Assembly: GCF_018736105.1 (NCBI RefSeq)
Contig: NZ_CP076135.1
Span: 1,176,001-1,240,000, forward strand
From: Bradyrhizobium sediminis
Lineage (GTDB): Bacteria > Pseudomonadota > Alphaproteobacteria > Rhizobiales > Xanthobacteraceae
DNA: 64,000 nt
Direction: 5' to 3'
A model generated the notes under the pieces. It was not told the DNA's origin. It saw only the letters and a list, made by a program, of their open reading frames with translations, and ran no database searches. The first letter of the stretch is position 1. The number at the start of each line of letters is the position of its first letter. Shown here piece after piece: positions 43,494 to 54,119 of this stretch. The position numbers and the translations under genes were made by a program.

Positions 43494-44186
43494 ATGACCG
43501 TCTTCAAATTGAAACAACTCGCCTCGACCTCCGTCCATGCGGCCGGCGCCATGCTCTGGAATTACGACCGGGCCGAGCTGATCGCCGACGGCGTCGTGCA
43601 CGGCATCGGCGTGTTCTGCGGCGTGGTCGCGGCCACCGTGCTGATCGTGCTGACCGCGGTCTACGCCACCGCGTTCCAGGTGGCTGTGGTCTCGGTCTAC
43701 GCCGCCGGGCTGTTGGCCATGCTGGTGCTGTCGGCGACCTACAATCTGTGGCCGGTGTCGCGCGCCAAATGGGTGCTGCGCCGCTTCGATCACTCGGCGA
43801 TCTATGTGCTGATCGCGGCGACCTATACGCCGATCATCATGGAATTGAAGGACAGCGTCTTCGCGGTCGTGCTGCTGATCGGGGTGTGGTGCGTGGCGAT
43901 CGTCGGCGTCGTGCTCAAGCTGGCGCTGCCGGGCCGCTACGACCGGGTCGCGGTAGGCCTCTATCTGGCGATGGGCTGGAGCGGCATCATGCTCTACGAT
44001 GCGGTAATGTCGGCGCTGCCGAGCCTGGCGCTGTGGTTCGTGCTCGCGGGCGGCGCGCTGTATAGTTTCGGCGTCATCTTTCATGCGTGGCAGCGGCTGC
44101 GTTTCCAGAACGCGATCTGGCACTGCTTCGTGCTGCTGGGCGCGGCCTGCCATTACACCGCTGTGCTCGATCTGGTTCTGACCTGA
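43494..44186 (+). CDS. Haemolysin III (HlyIII/PAQR) family membrane protein
   Basis: A 230-residue protein with seven predicted transmembrane helices. The family's metal-binding residues appear as 'IADGVVHGIGVFCG', 'FDHSAIYVLIAATYTP' and the C-terminal 'NAIWHCFVLLGAACHYTAVL'. Bacterial members are named for haemolysis but their true activity is unclear; PAQR relatives are ceramidase-like hydrolases. It is divergent from the ycjX gene with 180 bp between starts. Confidence 0.92.
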   Translation: MTVFKLKQLASTSVHAAGAMLWNYDRAELIADGVVHGIGVFCGVVAATVLIVLTAVYATAFQVAVVSVYAAGLLAMLVLSATYNLWPVSRAKWVLRRFDHSAIYVLIAATYTPIIMELKDSVFAVVLLIGVWCVAIVGVVLKLALPGRYDRVAVGLYLAMGWSGIMLYDAVMSALPSLALWFVLAGGALYSFGVIFHAWQRLRFQNAIWHCFVLLGAACHYTAVLDLVLT

Positions 44187-44211
44187 AGCTTTCAATAATC
44201 GGAGTCTGGCG

Positions 44212-45006
44212 ATGCAGGTGGCGGGTAAGGTCGTGGTTGTCACCGGAGGCGCCAACGGCATCGGCCGCGCGCTGTGCGAAGCCTTCCACCGCGCCGGCGC
44301 CGCCAAGGTCGTCGTCGTCGATCTCGATCATGCCCACGCCGAAGCCGTCGCCGCATCGGTTCAAGGCGCGGCGTTCAAATGCGATGTCGGGCAGGAGAAA
44401 AACATCCTTCACGTCATCGAGGAGACCGAGCAGAAGTTCGGCCCGATCGCGCTGTTCTGCTCCAACGCAGGCATCGGCGGAGGCTTCGATCCGCTGTCGG
44501 TGAATGCCGGCGGCAATTCCGACGAGCCCTGGGCGCGAAGCTGGGCGATCCATGTCATGGCGCATGTCTATGCCGCCCGGCATTTGATCCCGCGCATGAA
44601 GGCGCGCGGCGGTGGCTATTTCCTCAACACGATTTCCGCCGCCGGCCTGCTGTCGCAGGTCGGAAGTCCGGCCTATTCGACCACCAAGCACGCCGCAGTG
44701 GGGTTTGCGGAGAATCTCGCGATCTCGCACAAGGCCGACGGCATCAAGGTTTCGATCCTGTGCCCGCAGGGCGTCGACACCAATATGCTGCGCTCGATCC
44801 CGAAGGGCCCGCAGTCCGGCGACGGCGACCTCTCGCCGGAACAGGTCGCGCAGGATGTGCTGAAGGGGCTCGAACAGGAGACCTTTGTCATCTTGCCGCA
44901 CCCGCAGGTGCTGGGCTACATGCGCAAGAAGACCGAGGATTACGATCGCTGGATCGCCGGCATGGCTAAGATCCAGGCGAAGATGCGGGAAAGTTACGGC
45001 AAGTGA
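44212..45006 (+). CDS. Short-chain dehydrogenase/reductase
   Basis: A 264-residue NAD(P)-dependent oxidoreductase. The Rossmann motif TGxxxGIG is 'VVTGGANGIGRALCEAF', an acidic Asp after the second strand ('VVVVDLDH') suggests NAD preference, and the catalytic triad has Ser in 'ISAAGLLSQVG' and YxxxK in 'AYSTTKHAAVGF'. A CGGAG site precedes the ATG. The substrate is unknown. Its stop is 9 bp from that of the convergent ThDP enzyme gene. Confidence 0.92.
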   Translation: MQVAGKVVVVTGGANGIGRALCEAFHRAGAAKVVVVDLDHAHAEAVAASVQGAAFKCDVGQEKNILHVIEETEQKFGPIALFCSNAGIGGGFDPLSVNAGGNSDEPWARSWAIHVMAHVYAARHLIPRMKARGGGYFLNTISAAGLLSQVGSPAYSTTKHAAVGFAENLAISHKADGIKVSILCPQGVDTNMLRSIPKGPQSGDGDLSPEQVAQDVLKGLEQETFVILPHPQVLGYMRKKTEDYDRWIAGMAKIQAKMRESYGK

Positions 45007-45015
45007 ACTCCTACT

Positions 45016-46641
<1,626 letters not shown>

Positions 46642-46664
46642 TGTCGGGTCCTCAGAGGATTAAT

Positions 46665-46770
46665 CTGTCATTCCGGGGCGATGCGAAGCATCGAACCCGG
46701 AATCTCGAGATTCCCCGATGTGCAATTGCACATCTGAGGTCTGGTGCCAGCGCGCCAGCCCGGAATGACG
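46665..46770. repeat. Compound palindromic repeat, copy F
   Basis: Arms 'tgtcattccggggcgatgcg' and 'cagcccggaatgacg', with internal 'gaatctcgagattc' and 'atgtgcaattgcacat'. It lies between the MaoC-type gene and the decarboxylase gene on the same strand, so it may end or attenuate the upstream transcript. Confidence 0.85.
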
Positions 46771-46780
46771 TCCTCGAACT

Positions 46781-47647
46781 TCACCAAGTCGCGGTACCCT
46801 TCATGGTCGGCTGACCTGCCGAATTCGCGGTCCACAGCTCCATGCCGGCAGCGGTGTCGTTGGCGTTGATGGAGAACTCGCTGCCTTCGAACAGCGGCTG
46901 CACGCCGCGATAGCTGAATTTCTTCGGCGCCTTGCCGCCGTGAAGCCTGGCGGCGAGTTCGACGATGAAGGCCGCCTGCATCGGGCCGTGGAAGACGAGA
47001 CCCGGATAACCCTCCACCCTGGTGACGTAATCGCGGTCGTAATGGATGCGGTGGCCGTTGAAGGTCAGCGCCGAATAGCGGAACAGCAGCACGGGATCGG
47101 CCATGTGGCTTTCGCGGTATTTCGCGACGGGTGGCGGTGGTGGGGCCTTGGCTGGCGCCGCCGGCTGCGCGGTCGACATGTCGCGATAGACGATATCCTG
47201 CCGCTCGCGGATCGCGGTGCCGCGCTGTGTCGTGATCAGGTGTTCGACCGAGACGAAGCACAGCACGCCGCTGCTGCCGCTCTTCATCGTCACGTCGGAT
47301 ATCCGCGAAGTTCGCTTGGCTTCATCGCCGACCCGGAGCGGTTCGAAAAACTCGAGTTCGCCGCCGGCCCACATCCGGCGCGGCAGCGGCACCGGCGGCA
47401 GGAAGCCGCCGCGGGTCGGGTGGCCGTCTTGGCTCAGTTCGGACATCGGGTACACCGGCTGTGCCAGGCACCAATGCACGGTCCACGGCGCCGCGTCGCC
47501 CGGCTTCGGCTTGCCGATCTCCTGGAACAGCGTGGCGCGCAGGCCCTTCACCAGTTGCGCGGTGACGATGTCGGACGCCTCCTCGGTGCGGCCGATCCAT
47601 TGCCGCAGGCGGTCGATATCGAGTTTTTCGGCGATGGCTTCGGTCAT
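46781..47647 (-). CDS. MaoC/hot-dog acyl-CoA hydratase (HTD2/mesaconyl-C4-CoA hydratase-like)
   Basis: A 288-residue double hot-dog protein. The C-terminal half has 'RYSALTFNGHRIHYDRDYVT', the D-x4-H-type hydratase motif with the His of 'NGHRIHYD' likely catalytic. The N-terminal half 'RQWIGRTEEASDIVTAQLVK' fits a FAS1-dehydratase-like hot-dog. Length and domain order match mesaconyl-C4-CoA hydratase and 3-methylfumaryl-CoA hydratase types. The stop of the CoA transferase gene overlaps its start (ATGA), which supports a paired role on branched or dicarboxylic acyl-CoA. Confidence 0.85.
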   Translation of the reverse strand: MTEAIAEKLDIDRLRQWIGRTEEASDIVTAQLVKGLRATLFQEIGKPKPGDAAPWTVHWCLAQPVYPMSELSQDGHPTRGGFLPPVPLPRRMWAGGELEFFEPLRVGDEAKRTSRISDVTMKSGSSGVLCFVSVEHLITTQRGTAIRERQDIVYRDMSTAQPAAPAKAPPPPPVAKYRESHMADPVLLFRYSALTFNGHRIHYDRDYVTRVEGYPGLVFHGPMQAAFIVELAARLHGGKAPKKFSYRGVQPLFEGSEFSINANDTAAGMELWTANSAGQPTMKGTATW

Positions 47648-48774
47648 GATGATGTGGCCCGGGCGCGAGGGATTTTCGGAAGTTCGCCGTGGTCGCCGAT
47701 GCCGGGAACGGCGCCGTAGTGACGCGGCTCACCGACGAAGATCGCGGCGGGCGCGGCATAGGTCACTTTGCCGTTCGGCGTATCGACCTCGATACGCCGC
47801 AGATGCGGATGCACGGCCAGATCGGCCATGGTGTTGACCTCGGCAAACGCAATGTCGGCATCCGCCAGGCGTTTCAGGAGATTTTCGCGGGTCATGGCGG
47901 CAAAGCTGTCGCCGACCGCCTTGTCGGTGAGCGCGCGGTTGCGGACGCGCTCGACCATGTTGGCGAAGCGGGGATCGTTCGGCAGGTCGGGCTTATCGAG
48001 CACGTCGGCGCAGAGTTTTTTCCATTCGCGCTCGCTCTGGATCGAGATCAGGATTCCCTTGCCATCCTTCGACTGGAAGACCCCGTAGGGCGCGATCGAG
48101 GGATGGGCCAGCGCCATCCGCTTCGGCGGATTGCCGGCTTCCGAATTGAGCAGCGGCACCGCCAGCCAGTCGGCCATGACGTCGAACATCGATATCCGGA
48201 TGTCGGCGCCCTTGCCGGTGCGGCCGCGCGCGATCAAGGCCTCGAGGATCGAGGCATGCGCGGTGGCGCCGGTGGCGATATCGACGACCGAGATGCCGAC
48301 CCGCGACGGTCCTTCCGGTCCGCCGGTGATCGAGGCCAGCCCGCTCTCGGCCTGGATCAGGAGGTCATAGGCCTTGCGGTCGGCGTAGGGGCCGTCGTCG
48401 CCGTAACCGGAGATGGTGCAGCAGATCAGCGCCGGGTAGTCCTTCCTCAGGCGTTCCAGCGAGAAGCCGAGCTTGTCCATCGAGCCCGGCTTGAGGTTCT
48501 GCAGCAGGACGTCGGCGCCGGCGATCAGTTCTTCGAGTGAGGCGCGGCCTTCCCTGGTGGCGAGGTCGATCACCACGGAATCCTTGCCGCGGTTGAGCCA
48601 GACGAAATAGCTGCTCTGTCCCTTCGCCGCGGCGTCGTAGCCGCGGGCGAAGTCGCCCTCCGGCCGCTCCACCTTGATGACACGGGCGCCGGCATCCGCC
48701 AGCCGCGAGCTGCAGAACGGGGCGGCGACCGCCTGTTCGACGGCGATGACGGTCAGTCCTTCGAGCGGCAGCAT
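47644..48774 (-). CDS. CaiB/BaiF-type CoA transferase (family III)
   Basis: A 376-residue family III CoA transferase with 'EGLTVIAVEQAVAAPFCSSR', 'DAGARVIKVERPEGDFARGY' and 'KAYDLLIQAESGLASITG' near the catalytic Asp. It is translationally coupled to the MaoC-type hydratase downstream and 9 bp from the acyl-CoA dehydrogenase upstream. The arrangement recalls mesaconyl-CoA C1-C4 transferase beside its hydratase, but a specific acid is not shown. Confidence 0.9.
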   Translation of the reverse strand: MLPLEGLTVIAVEQAVAAPFCSSRLADAGARVIKVERPEGDFARGYDAAAKGQSSYFVWLNRGKDSVVIDLATREGRASLEELIAGADVLLQNLKPGSMDKLGFSLERLRKDYPALICCTISGYGDDGPYADRKAYDLLIQAESGLASITGGPEGPSRVGISVVDIATGATAHASILEALIARGRTGKGADIRISMFDVMADWLAVPLLNSEAGNPPKRMALAHPSIAPYGVFQSKDGKGILISIQSEREWKKLCADVLDKPDLPNDPRFANMVERVRNRALTDKAVGDSFAAMTRENLLKRLADADIAFAEVNTMADLAVHPHLRRIEVDTPNGKVTYAAPAAIFVGEPRHYGAVPGIGDHGELPKIPRARATSS

Positions 48775-48783
48775 CGGACGTTC

Positions 48784-49953
48784 TCAGTAGGAGCGGGGCA
48801 TGCCGAGCACGTGCTCGGCGACGTAAGACAGGATCAGATTGGTCGAGATCGGCGCGACCTGGTAGAGCCGGGTCTCGCGGAATTTGCGTTCGACGTCGTA
48901 TTCTTCCGCGAAGCCGAAGCCGCCATGGGTCTGCACGCAGGCGTTCGCCGCTTCCCAGGAAGCGTCGGCCGCCAGCATCTTGGCCATATTGGCTTCGGCG
49001 CCGCAGTCGAGCCCGGCCTCGTATTTGCGGGTGGCTTCCCGCACCATCAGCTCGGCGGCGCGCATCGCCGCATAGGACTTGGCGATCGGAAACTGGATGC
49101 CCTGATTTTGGCCGATCGGGCGGCCGAACACGCTGCGCTCCTTGGCGTAGGCGCTGGCCTTGGCGATGAACCATTTGGCGTCGCCGATGCATTCCGACGC
49201 GATCAGGATGCGTTCGGCGTTCATGCCGGAGAGGATGTAGCGAAAGCCCTTGCCTTCCTCGCCGATCAGGTTTTCGGCCGGCACCCGCATGTCGGTGAAG
49301 AACACTTCCGTCGTGGCGTGGTTCATCATGGTGCGGATCGGGCTGATCGTGAGCCCGTTGCCCTTCGCCGCCTTCATGTCGACGATGAACACCGACAGGC
49401 CGTCGGTGCGCTTCTTGGATTTCTCCTTCGGCGTGGTGCGCGCCAAAAGGATCATCAGGTCGGAATATTCGGCGCGGCTGGTCCAGATCTTCTGGCCGTT
49501 GACGATGTAGTCGCCGTTGTCGTCGCGCTTGGCAAAAGTCTTCAGCGAGGAGGTGTCGGTGCCGCTGGTCGGCTCGGTGACGCCGAACGCCTGCAGCCGC
49601 AACTCGCCGGTGGCGACCTTCGGCAGCCACTTGGCCTTCTGCTCGTCGCTGCCGTGCCGCAGCAGCGTGCCCATGGTGTACATCTGGGCGTGGCAGCCGC
49701 CGCCGTTGCATCCGGCGCGCTGGATCTCCTCGAGGATCGCGGCCGCGGCCGACAGCTTCAGTCCGGCGCCGCCATATTCCTCGGGGATCAGGACCGAGAG
49801 ATAGCCGGCCTCGGTCAGCGCATCGACGAAAGCCTTGGGGTAGGCCATCTCGCGGTCGAGCTTGCGCCAGTATTCGCCGGGAAACTGGGCGCAGAGCTTG
49901 GCGACAGCGTCGCGGATATCGGCATAATCGTCGTGGTGTTCGGTTGCGGTCAT
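48784..49953 (-). CDS. Acyl-CoA dehydrogenase
   Basis: A 389-residue FAD enzyme. Marks are 'FGVTEPTSGTDTSSLKTFA', 'GQKIWTSRAEYSDLMILLAR' and 'CVQTHGGFGFAEEYDVERKF'. The C-terminus 'ETRLYQVAPISTNLILSYVA' is normal for short/medium-chain acyl-CoA dehydrogenases. It is the first of three tightly linked genes (dehydrogenase, CoA transferase, hydratase). The catalytic base was not pinned down. Upstream lies a CYP153-like gene on the same strand, 103 bp away. Confidence 0.92.
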   Translation of the reverse strand: MTATEHHDDYADIRDAVAKLCAQFPGEYWRKLDREMAYPKAFVDALTEAGYLSVLIPEEYGGAGLKLSAAAAILEEIQRAGCNGGGCHAQMYTMGTLLRHGSDEQKAKWLPKVATGELRLQAFGVTEPTSGTDTSSLKTFAKRDDNGDYIVNGQKIWTSRAEYSDLMILLARTTPKEKSKKRTDGLSVFIVDMKAAKGNGLTISPIRTMMNHATTEVFFTDMRVPAENLIGEEGKGFRYILSGMNAERILIASECIGDAKWFIAKASAYAKERSVFGRPIGQNQGIQFPIAKSYAAMRAAELMVREATRKYEAGLDCGAEANMAKMLAADASWEAANACVQTHGGFGFAEEYDVERKFRETRLYQVAPISTNLILSYVAEHVLGMPRSY

Positions 49954-50056
49954 CTGAACTCGGCTGGTGGATCGAGGGCGTATGGCAGCCCGCGGCGCGG
50001 TTAAAACCCTGCGCCGTGGATAGGCTGGTCAAAGCCGGCGATCAAGGCCGGTCTGT

Positions 50057-51331
50057 TCATGCAGGTATGCGTACCGGCAACGACTCGATGCCCCTGACGA
50101 AGCTGGAATAGACCCGCTTCGGCTCGCCGACCACCTCGATGCGGTCGAACCGCTTCAGCATCTCCTGCCACACGATCTTCAGCTGCAATTCGGCGAGCCG
50201 CATGCCGACGCAGCGGTGGATGCCGAAGCCGAACGACAGATGGGTGCGGGGCCGGGCGCGGTCGATGATGAACTCGTTGGGGCTCTCGATGCCCTCCTCG
50301 TCGCGGTTGCCCGAGACGTACCACATCACCACCCGGTCACCCTTCCTGATGGTCTTGCCGCCGAGTTCTGTGTCGACCAGCGCGGTGCGGCGCATATGCG
50401 CCAGCGGCGTCTGCCAACGGATCACTTCCGGCACCATGCTGTCGATCAACGCCGGATTGTCGCGCAGCTTCTGGTACTGGTCGGGGTGCTCGTTCAGGGC
50501 CAGCACCGAGCCGCTCATGGTGTTGCGGGTGGTGTCGTTGCCGCCGACGATGAGCAGGACGATGTTGCCCATCAGATTGTCGGGATCCATGTGGCGGGTG
50601 GCATCGCTGTGCGCCATCATCGAGATCAGGTCGTTGCGCGGCTCGGAATTGACGCGCTCGTTCCAGAGATTGGCGAAGTACGCCCGGCACTCGTCCATTT
50701 CCTGGCGCCGCTGCTCCGGCGAATTCACGACGCCGCTCTTGGGCAGCGCAGTCGAGACATCCGACCAGCGCGTCAGCTTGCGACGCTCCTCGAACGGGAA
50801 ATCGAACAGCGTTGCCAGCATCTGCGTCGTCAGTTCAATCGAGACCCGATCGACGAAATTAAAGGTCTCGTTGCGCGGCAGATTGTCCAGCACCTTGATG
50901 CTGCGCTCGCGGATCAGCTTTGCGAGTTCATCCAGATGTGTCGGCGTAAACATCGGCGACACCGTCTTGCGTTGCGCCGAATGCTTTGGCTGGTCCATCG
51001 CGATGAAGCTCGGCCAGTCATAGCCAACCGGGGCGTCGCGGATGTTGATGCCGCCGAGCGCCGCGTCGGACGAGAAGATGCCGTGATTGGTGTCGACATG
51101 CATGATGTCGTTGTACTTGGTGACCGACCAATAGGGCTCGATCGGCGCATTGGTGCAGTAGTGCACCGGCTCTTCCTTGCGCAGCCGTTCGAACCAGGGC
51201 CACAGCGTATCGTTCTGGAACAGCCGTGGCGCGCCGGGATGAAAATCCTTCAGCGGCGTGGAATAGGCCTCTTCGCGCGCCAGGCGCTGAAGTTCGGCTT
51301 TATCGGCTTTCACGGATGTCCGAATATTCAT
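50057..51331 (-). CDS. CYP153-like cytochrome P450 (copy 1)
   Basis: A 424-residue soluble P450. The haem-binding loop is 'LSFGFGIHRCVGMRLAELQL', the I-helix motif 'LLIVGGNDTTRNTMSG' and the ExxR motif 'EVIRWQTPLAHMRRTAL'. These, and the N-terminal 'RKEEPVHYCTNAPIEPYWSV', match CYP153 alkane or fatty-acid omega-hydroxylases as recalled. CYP153 enzymes need a ferredoxin and its reductase, which are not encoded nearby. The second copy is 32 bp upstream on the same strand. The usual 'CVGNRLAEL' has Met in place of Asn. Confidence 0.92.
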   Translation of the reverse strand: MNIRTSVKADKAELQRLAREEAYSTPLKDFHPGAPRLFQNDTLWPWFERLRKEEPVHYCTNAPIEPYWSVTKYNDIMHVDTNHGIFSSDAALGGINIRDAPVGYDWPSFIAMDQPKHSAQRKTVSPMFTPTHLDELAKLIRERSIKVLDNLPRNETFNFVDRVSIELTTQMLATLFDFPFEERRKLTRWSDVSTALPKSGVVNSPEQRRQEMDECRAYFANLWNERVNSEPRNDLISMMAHSDATRHMDPDNLMGNIVLLIVGGNDTTRNTMSGSVLALNEHPDQYQKLRDNPALIDSMVPEVIRWQTPLAHMRRTALVDTELGGKTIRKGDRVVMWYVSGNRDEEGIESPNEFIIDRARPRTHLSFGFGIHRCVGMRLAELQLKIVWQEMLKRFDRIEVVGEPKRVYSSFVRGIESLPVRIPA

Positions 51332-51363
51332 TGTTGATCGATCCCAAATGGAAGCAGTCGAAA

Positions 51364-52635
51364 TCAGCCGGCAATCCGCACCGGCAGGGTCTCGTAACCC
51401 TTGACGAAGCTCGAATACACCCGCTTGGGCTCGCCGACCACCTCAATATTGTCGAAACGCTTGAGGATTTCTTCCCAGATGATCCTGAGTTGCAGCTCGG
51501 CCAGCCTGATCCCGACGCAACGGTGGATGCCGAAGCCGAACGAGAGATGGGTGCGCGGCCGGGCCCGGTCGATGATGAAGTCGTAGGGACGGTCGATGAT
51601 CTCGTCGTCGCGGTTGCCCGAGACGTACCACATCACGACCTTGTCGCCTTTCTTGATCTGCCGGCCGCGGAATTCGAAGTCCTCGAGCGCAGTCCGGCGC
51701 ATATGCGCCAGCGGCGTCTGCCAGCGGATCACCTCCGGCACGAAACTGTCGATCAGGTCAGGGTTTTCGCGCAGCTTCTTGTACTGATCCGGATTCTTGT
51801 TCAGGGCATAGACGCTGCCCGACAGCGTGTTGCGGGTGGTGTCGTTGCCGCCGACGATCAACAGGATCAGGTTGCCGAGGAAATTCTTCGGGTCCATGTC
51901 GCGGGTGGCGTCGCTGTGCGCCATCATCGACAACAGGTCGCTCTTCGGCGGCTGGTTGATGCGCTCCTTCCAGAGTTTCGCAAAGTACGTCGCGCATTCC
52001 AGCAGTTCGACCTGGCGGTCTTCTTCGGTCGCGACCAGGCCGTCAGGCCCGGGAAGCGTGGTGGCGATGTCGGACCAGCGCGTCAGCTTGCGGCGGTCCT
52101 CCCAGGGGAAGTCGAACAGCACCGCGAGCATCTGTGTGGTCAGTTCGATCGAGACCTTGTCGACCCAGTCGAACACCTCGTTCTTCGGCAGGTTGTCGAG
52201 GCACTCGGCCGAGCGCTTGCGGATGTTGATCGCGAGCTGGTCGAGGTGCGTCGGCGTGAACATCGGCGCCACGGTCTTGCGCTGGGCCGAGTGGCGCGGC
52301 TGATCCATGGCGATGAAACTTTCGCGGCGCAGGTCGGGAGCGACGTCGCGGATGGTGATGCCGCCGAGCGAAGCCGCCGATGAGAACACCGCATGGTTGG
52401 TCTCGATGTCCATGATGTCGTTGTATTTGGTCACCGACCAGTACGGCCCGAACATGCTGTCCTTGCAGTAGTGCACCGGGTCTTCCCGGCGCAGCCGGTC
52501 GAAATACGGCCAGAACGAATCGGTCCTGAACAGTTCGGGCTGGCTGACGTCGATTTCCGCGAGCGGAACGGACCATGCCTTGTCGGAAGCGGCCCTCAGA
52601 TGGGAATCCTCGGCATGATCGATTGTTCCGTGCAT
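51364..52635 (-). CDS. CYP153-like cytochrome P450 (copy 2)
   Basis: A 423-residue paralogue of copy 1 with 'LSFGFGIHRCVGIRLAELQL', 'LLIVGGNDTTRNTLSG' and 'EVIRWQTPLAHMRRTALEDF'. It keeps the family N-terminus 'RREDPVHYCKDSMFGPYWSV'. The start at 52635 is supported by AAGGAGAG 6 nt upstream; a longer frame begins at 52827 in divergent-promoter sequence. It would oxidise alkyl or fatty chains at a terminal carbon. It is the first gene of a possible six-gene minus-strand unit that ends with the decarboxylase. Confidence 0.92.
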   Translation of the reverse strand: MHGTIDHAEDSHLRAASDKAWSVPLAEIDVSQPELFRTDSFWPYFDRLRREDPVHYCKDSMFGPYWSVTKYNDIMDIETNHAVFSSAASLGGITIRDVAPDLRRESFIAMDQPRHSAQRKTVAPMFTPTHLDQLAINIRKRSAECLDNLPKNEVFDWVDKVSIELTTQMLAVLFDFPWEDRRKLTRWSDIATTLPGPDGLVATEEDRQVELLECATYFAKLWKERINQPPKSDLLSMMAHSDATRDMDPKNFLGNLILLIVGGNDTTRNTLSGSVYALNKNPDQYKKLRENPDLIDSFVPEVIRWQTPLAHMRRTALEDFEFRGRQIKKGDKVVMWYVSGNRDDEIIDRPYDFIIDRARPRTHLSFGFGIHRCVGIRLAELQLRIIWEEILKRFDNIEVVGEPKRVYSSFVKGYETLPVRIAG

Positions 52636-52880
52636 CGGACCTCTCCTTGTTGTTCCATCATCCCGTCTACCCTCCGTGATTGGCTCAGGAGGGCGATTAT
52701 TGGGCGAATTACATCCCGTTGCGCGCGTCAGGGCAAGGGCGAGTTTGCCGTAATCCGCCGCGTGGCATGCCAAGTGGGCGGAAGGCCCCTTCTCAGCATC
52801 TTTGGCCCGTGACAAGGTTATTTCCAAAGAATAAGGCTCTGCGTCAGCACCAGCGCCATTTGCCCGGAGGCAGCCCGACC

Positions 52881-54053
52881 ATGATCCCCAACGCGTACCG
52901 GATCTTCAATTTCGATCTCGGCGAAACCGCGGACGCCATCCGCGAAACCGTGCAAGCTTTCTCGTCCAACGAGATCGCGCCGCGCGCCGCCGAAATCGAC
53001 CGCAGCAACCAGTTTCCCCGCGACCTGTGGCCGAAGATCGGCGCGCTCGGTCTGCACGGGATCACCGTCGAGGAGGAATATGGCGGATCGGGCTTGGGAT
53101 ATCTGGAGCATTGCATCGCGGTCGAGGAAATATCCCGCGCCTCGGCGGCGGTCGGCCTGTCCTATGGTGCGCATTCGAACCTGTGCGTCAACCAGATCCG
53201 CCGCAACGGCAACGAGGCGCAGAAGCGGAAATACCTGCCCAAGCTGATTTCCGGCGAGCATGTCGGGTCATTGGCAATGTCGGAGCCGGGCGCCGGCTCC
53301 GACGTGGTGTCGATGACGACCCGCGCCGAAAAGAAGGGCGACCGCTTCGTCATCAACGGCAGCAAGATGTGGATCACCAACGGCCCGGTCGCCGATACGC
53401 TGGTGGTCTATGCCAAGACCGATCCCGGCGCCGGTCCGCGCGGCATGACCGCCTTCATCATCGAAAAGGGCATGAAGGGGTTTTCCACCGCGCAGAAGCT
53501 CGACAAGCTCGGCATGCGCGGCTCCGACACCTGCGAGCTGGTGTTCGACAATTGCGAAGTGCCGGAGGAAAACGTGCTGAGCGAGGTCGGCCGCGGCGTC
53601 AACGTGCTGATGTCCGGCCTCGACTATGAGCGCGCGGTGCTGGCGGCGGGCCCGCTCGGCATCATGCAGGCGTGCATGGACGTGGTGCTGCCTTACGTGC
53701 ACGAGCGCAAGCAGTTCGGCCAGCCGATCGGCACCTTCCAGCTGGTGCAGGGCAAGATCGCCGACATGTACACCACGATGAATGCGTCCCGCGCCTATGT
53801 TTACGCGGTGGCGAAGGCCTGCGACCGCGGCGAGACCACGCGCGAGGACGCCGCCGGCGCCATTCTCTATGCTGCGGAAAAGGCGACGCAATGCGCGCTC
53901 GACGCCATCCAGCTGCTCGGCGGCAACGGCTACATCAACGATTATCCGACCGGCCGGCTGTTGCGCGACGCCAAGCTCTACGAGATCGGCGCCGGCACCA
54001 GCGAAATCCGCCGCATGCTGATCGGGCGCGAGCTGTTTGACAAAACGGCATAG
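52881..54053 (+). CDS. ivd: Isovaleryl-CoA dehydrogenase
   Basis: A 390-residue acyl-CoA dehydrogenase of the isovaleryl type. Family marks are '[20 protein letters not shown]', '[20 protein letters not shown]' and the segment '[17 protein letters not shown]' that holds the catalytic Glu specific to IVD. The C-terminus '[18 protein letters not shown]' is typical. It converts isovaleryl-CoA to 3-methylcrotonyl-CoA in leucine breakdown. A GGAGG site precedes the ATG at 52881. The 245-bp divergent gap to the P450 gene probably holds both promoters. The later leucine-pathway genes are not in the window. Confidence 0.9.
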   Translation: MIPNAYRIFNFDLGETADAIRETVQAFSSNEIAPRAAEIDRSNQFPRDLWPKIGALGLHGITVEEEYGGSGLGYLEHCIAVEEISRASAAVGLSYGAHSNLCVNQIRRNGNEAQKRKYLPKLISGEHVGSLAMSEPGAGSDVVSMTTRAEKKGDRFVINGSKMWITNGPVADTLVVYAKTDPGAGPRGMTAFIIEKGMKGFSTAQKLDKLGMRGSDTCELVFDNCEVPEENVLSEVGRGVNVLMSGLDYERAVLAAGPLGIMQACMDVVLPYVHERKQFGQPIGTFQLVQGKIADMYTTMNASRAYVYAVAKACDRGETTREDAAGAILYAAEKATQCALDAIQLLGGNGYINDYPTGRLLRDAKLYEIGAGTSEIRRMLIGRELFDKTA

Positions 54054-54074
54054 AGCCGGGCGAAGGCATATCCT

Positions 54075-54110
54075 CCGTCATTGCGAGCCGTTGGCTCCTC
54101 GCAATGACGG
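54075..54110. repeat. Short 'ttgcgag...ctcgcaatgac' palindrome
   Basis: Arms 'ccgtcattgcgag' and 'ctcgcaatgacgg' around a 10-nt loop, between convergent ivd and the DUF2927 gene. It is a different family from copies A-F. It could serve as a bidirectional terminator. A half-match lies at 29646. Confidence 0.75.
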
Positions 54111-54119
54111 CAGGGAGCA

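Noticed and set aside
43314..44306. A long N-terminal extension of the ycjX-like protein (frame open to 44306)
   Set aside because: It crosses the haemolysin III gene in antisense and adds non-family sequence; the start at 43313 gives the expected length.
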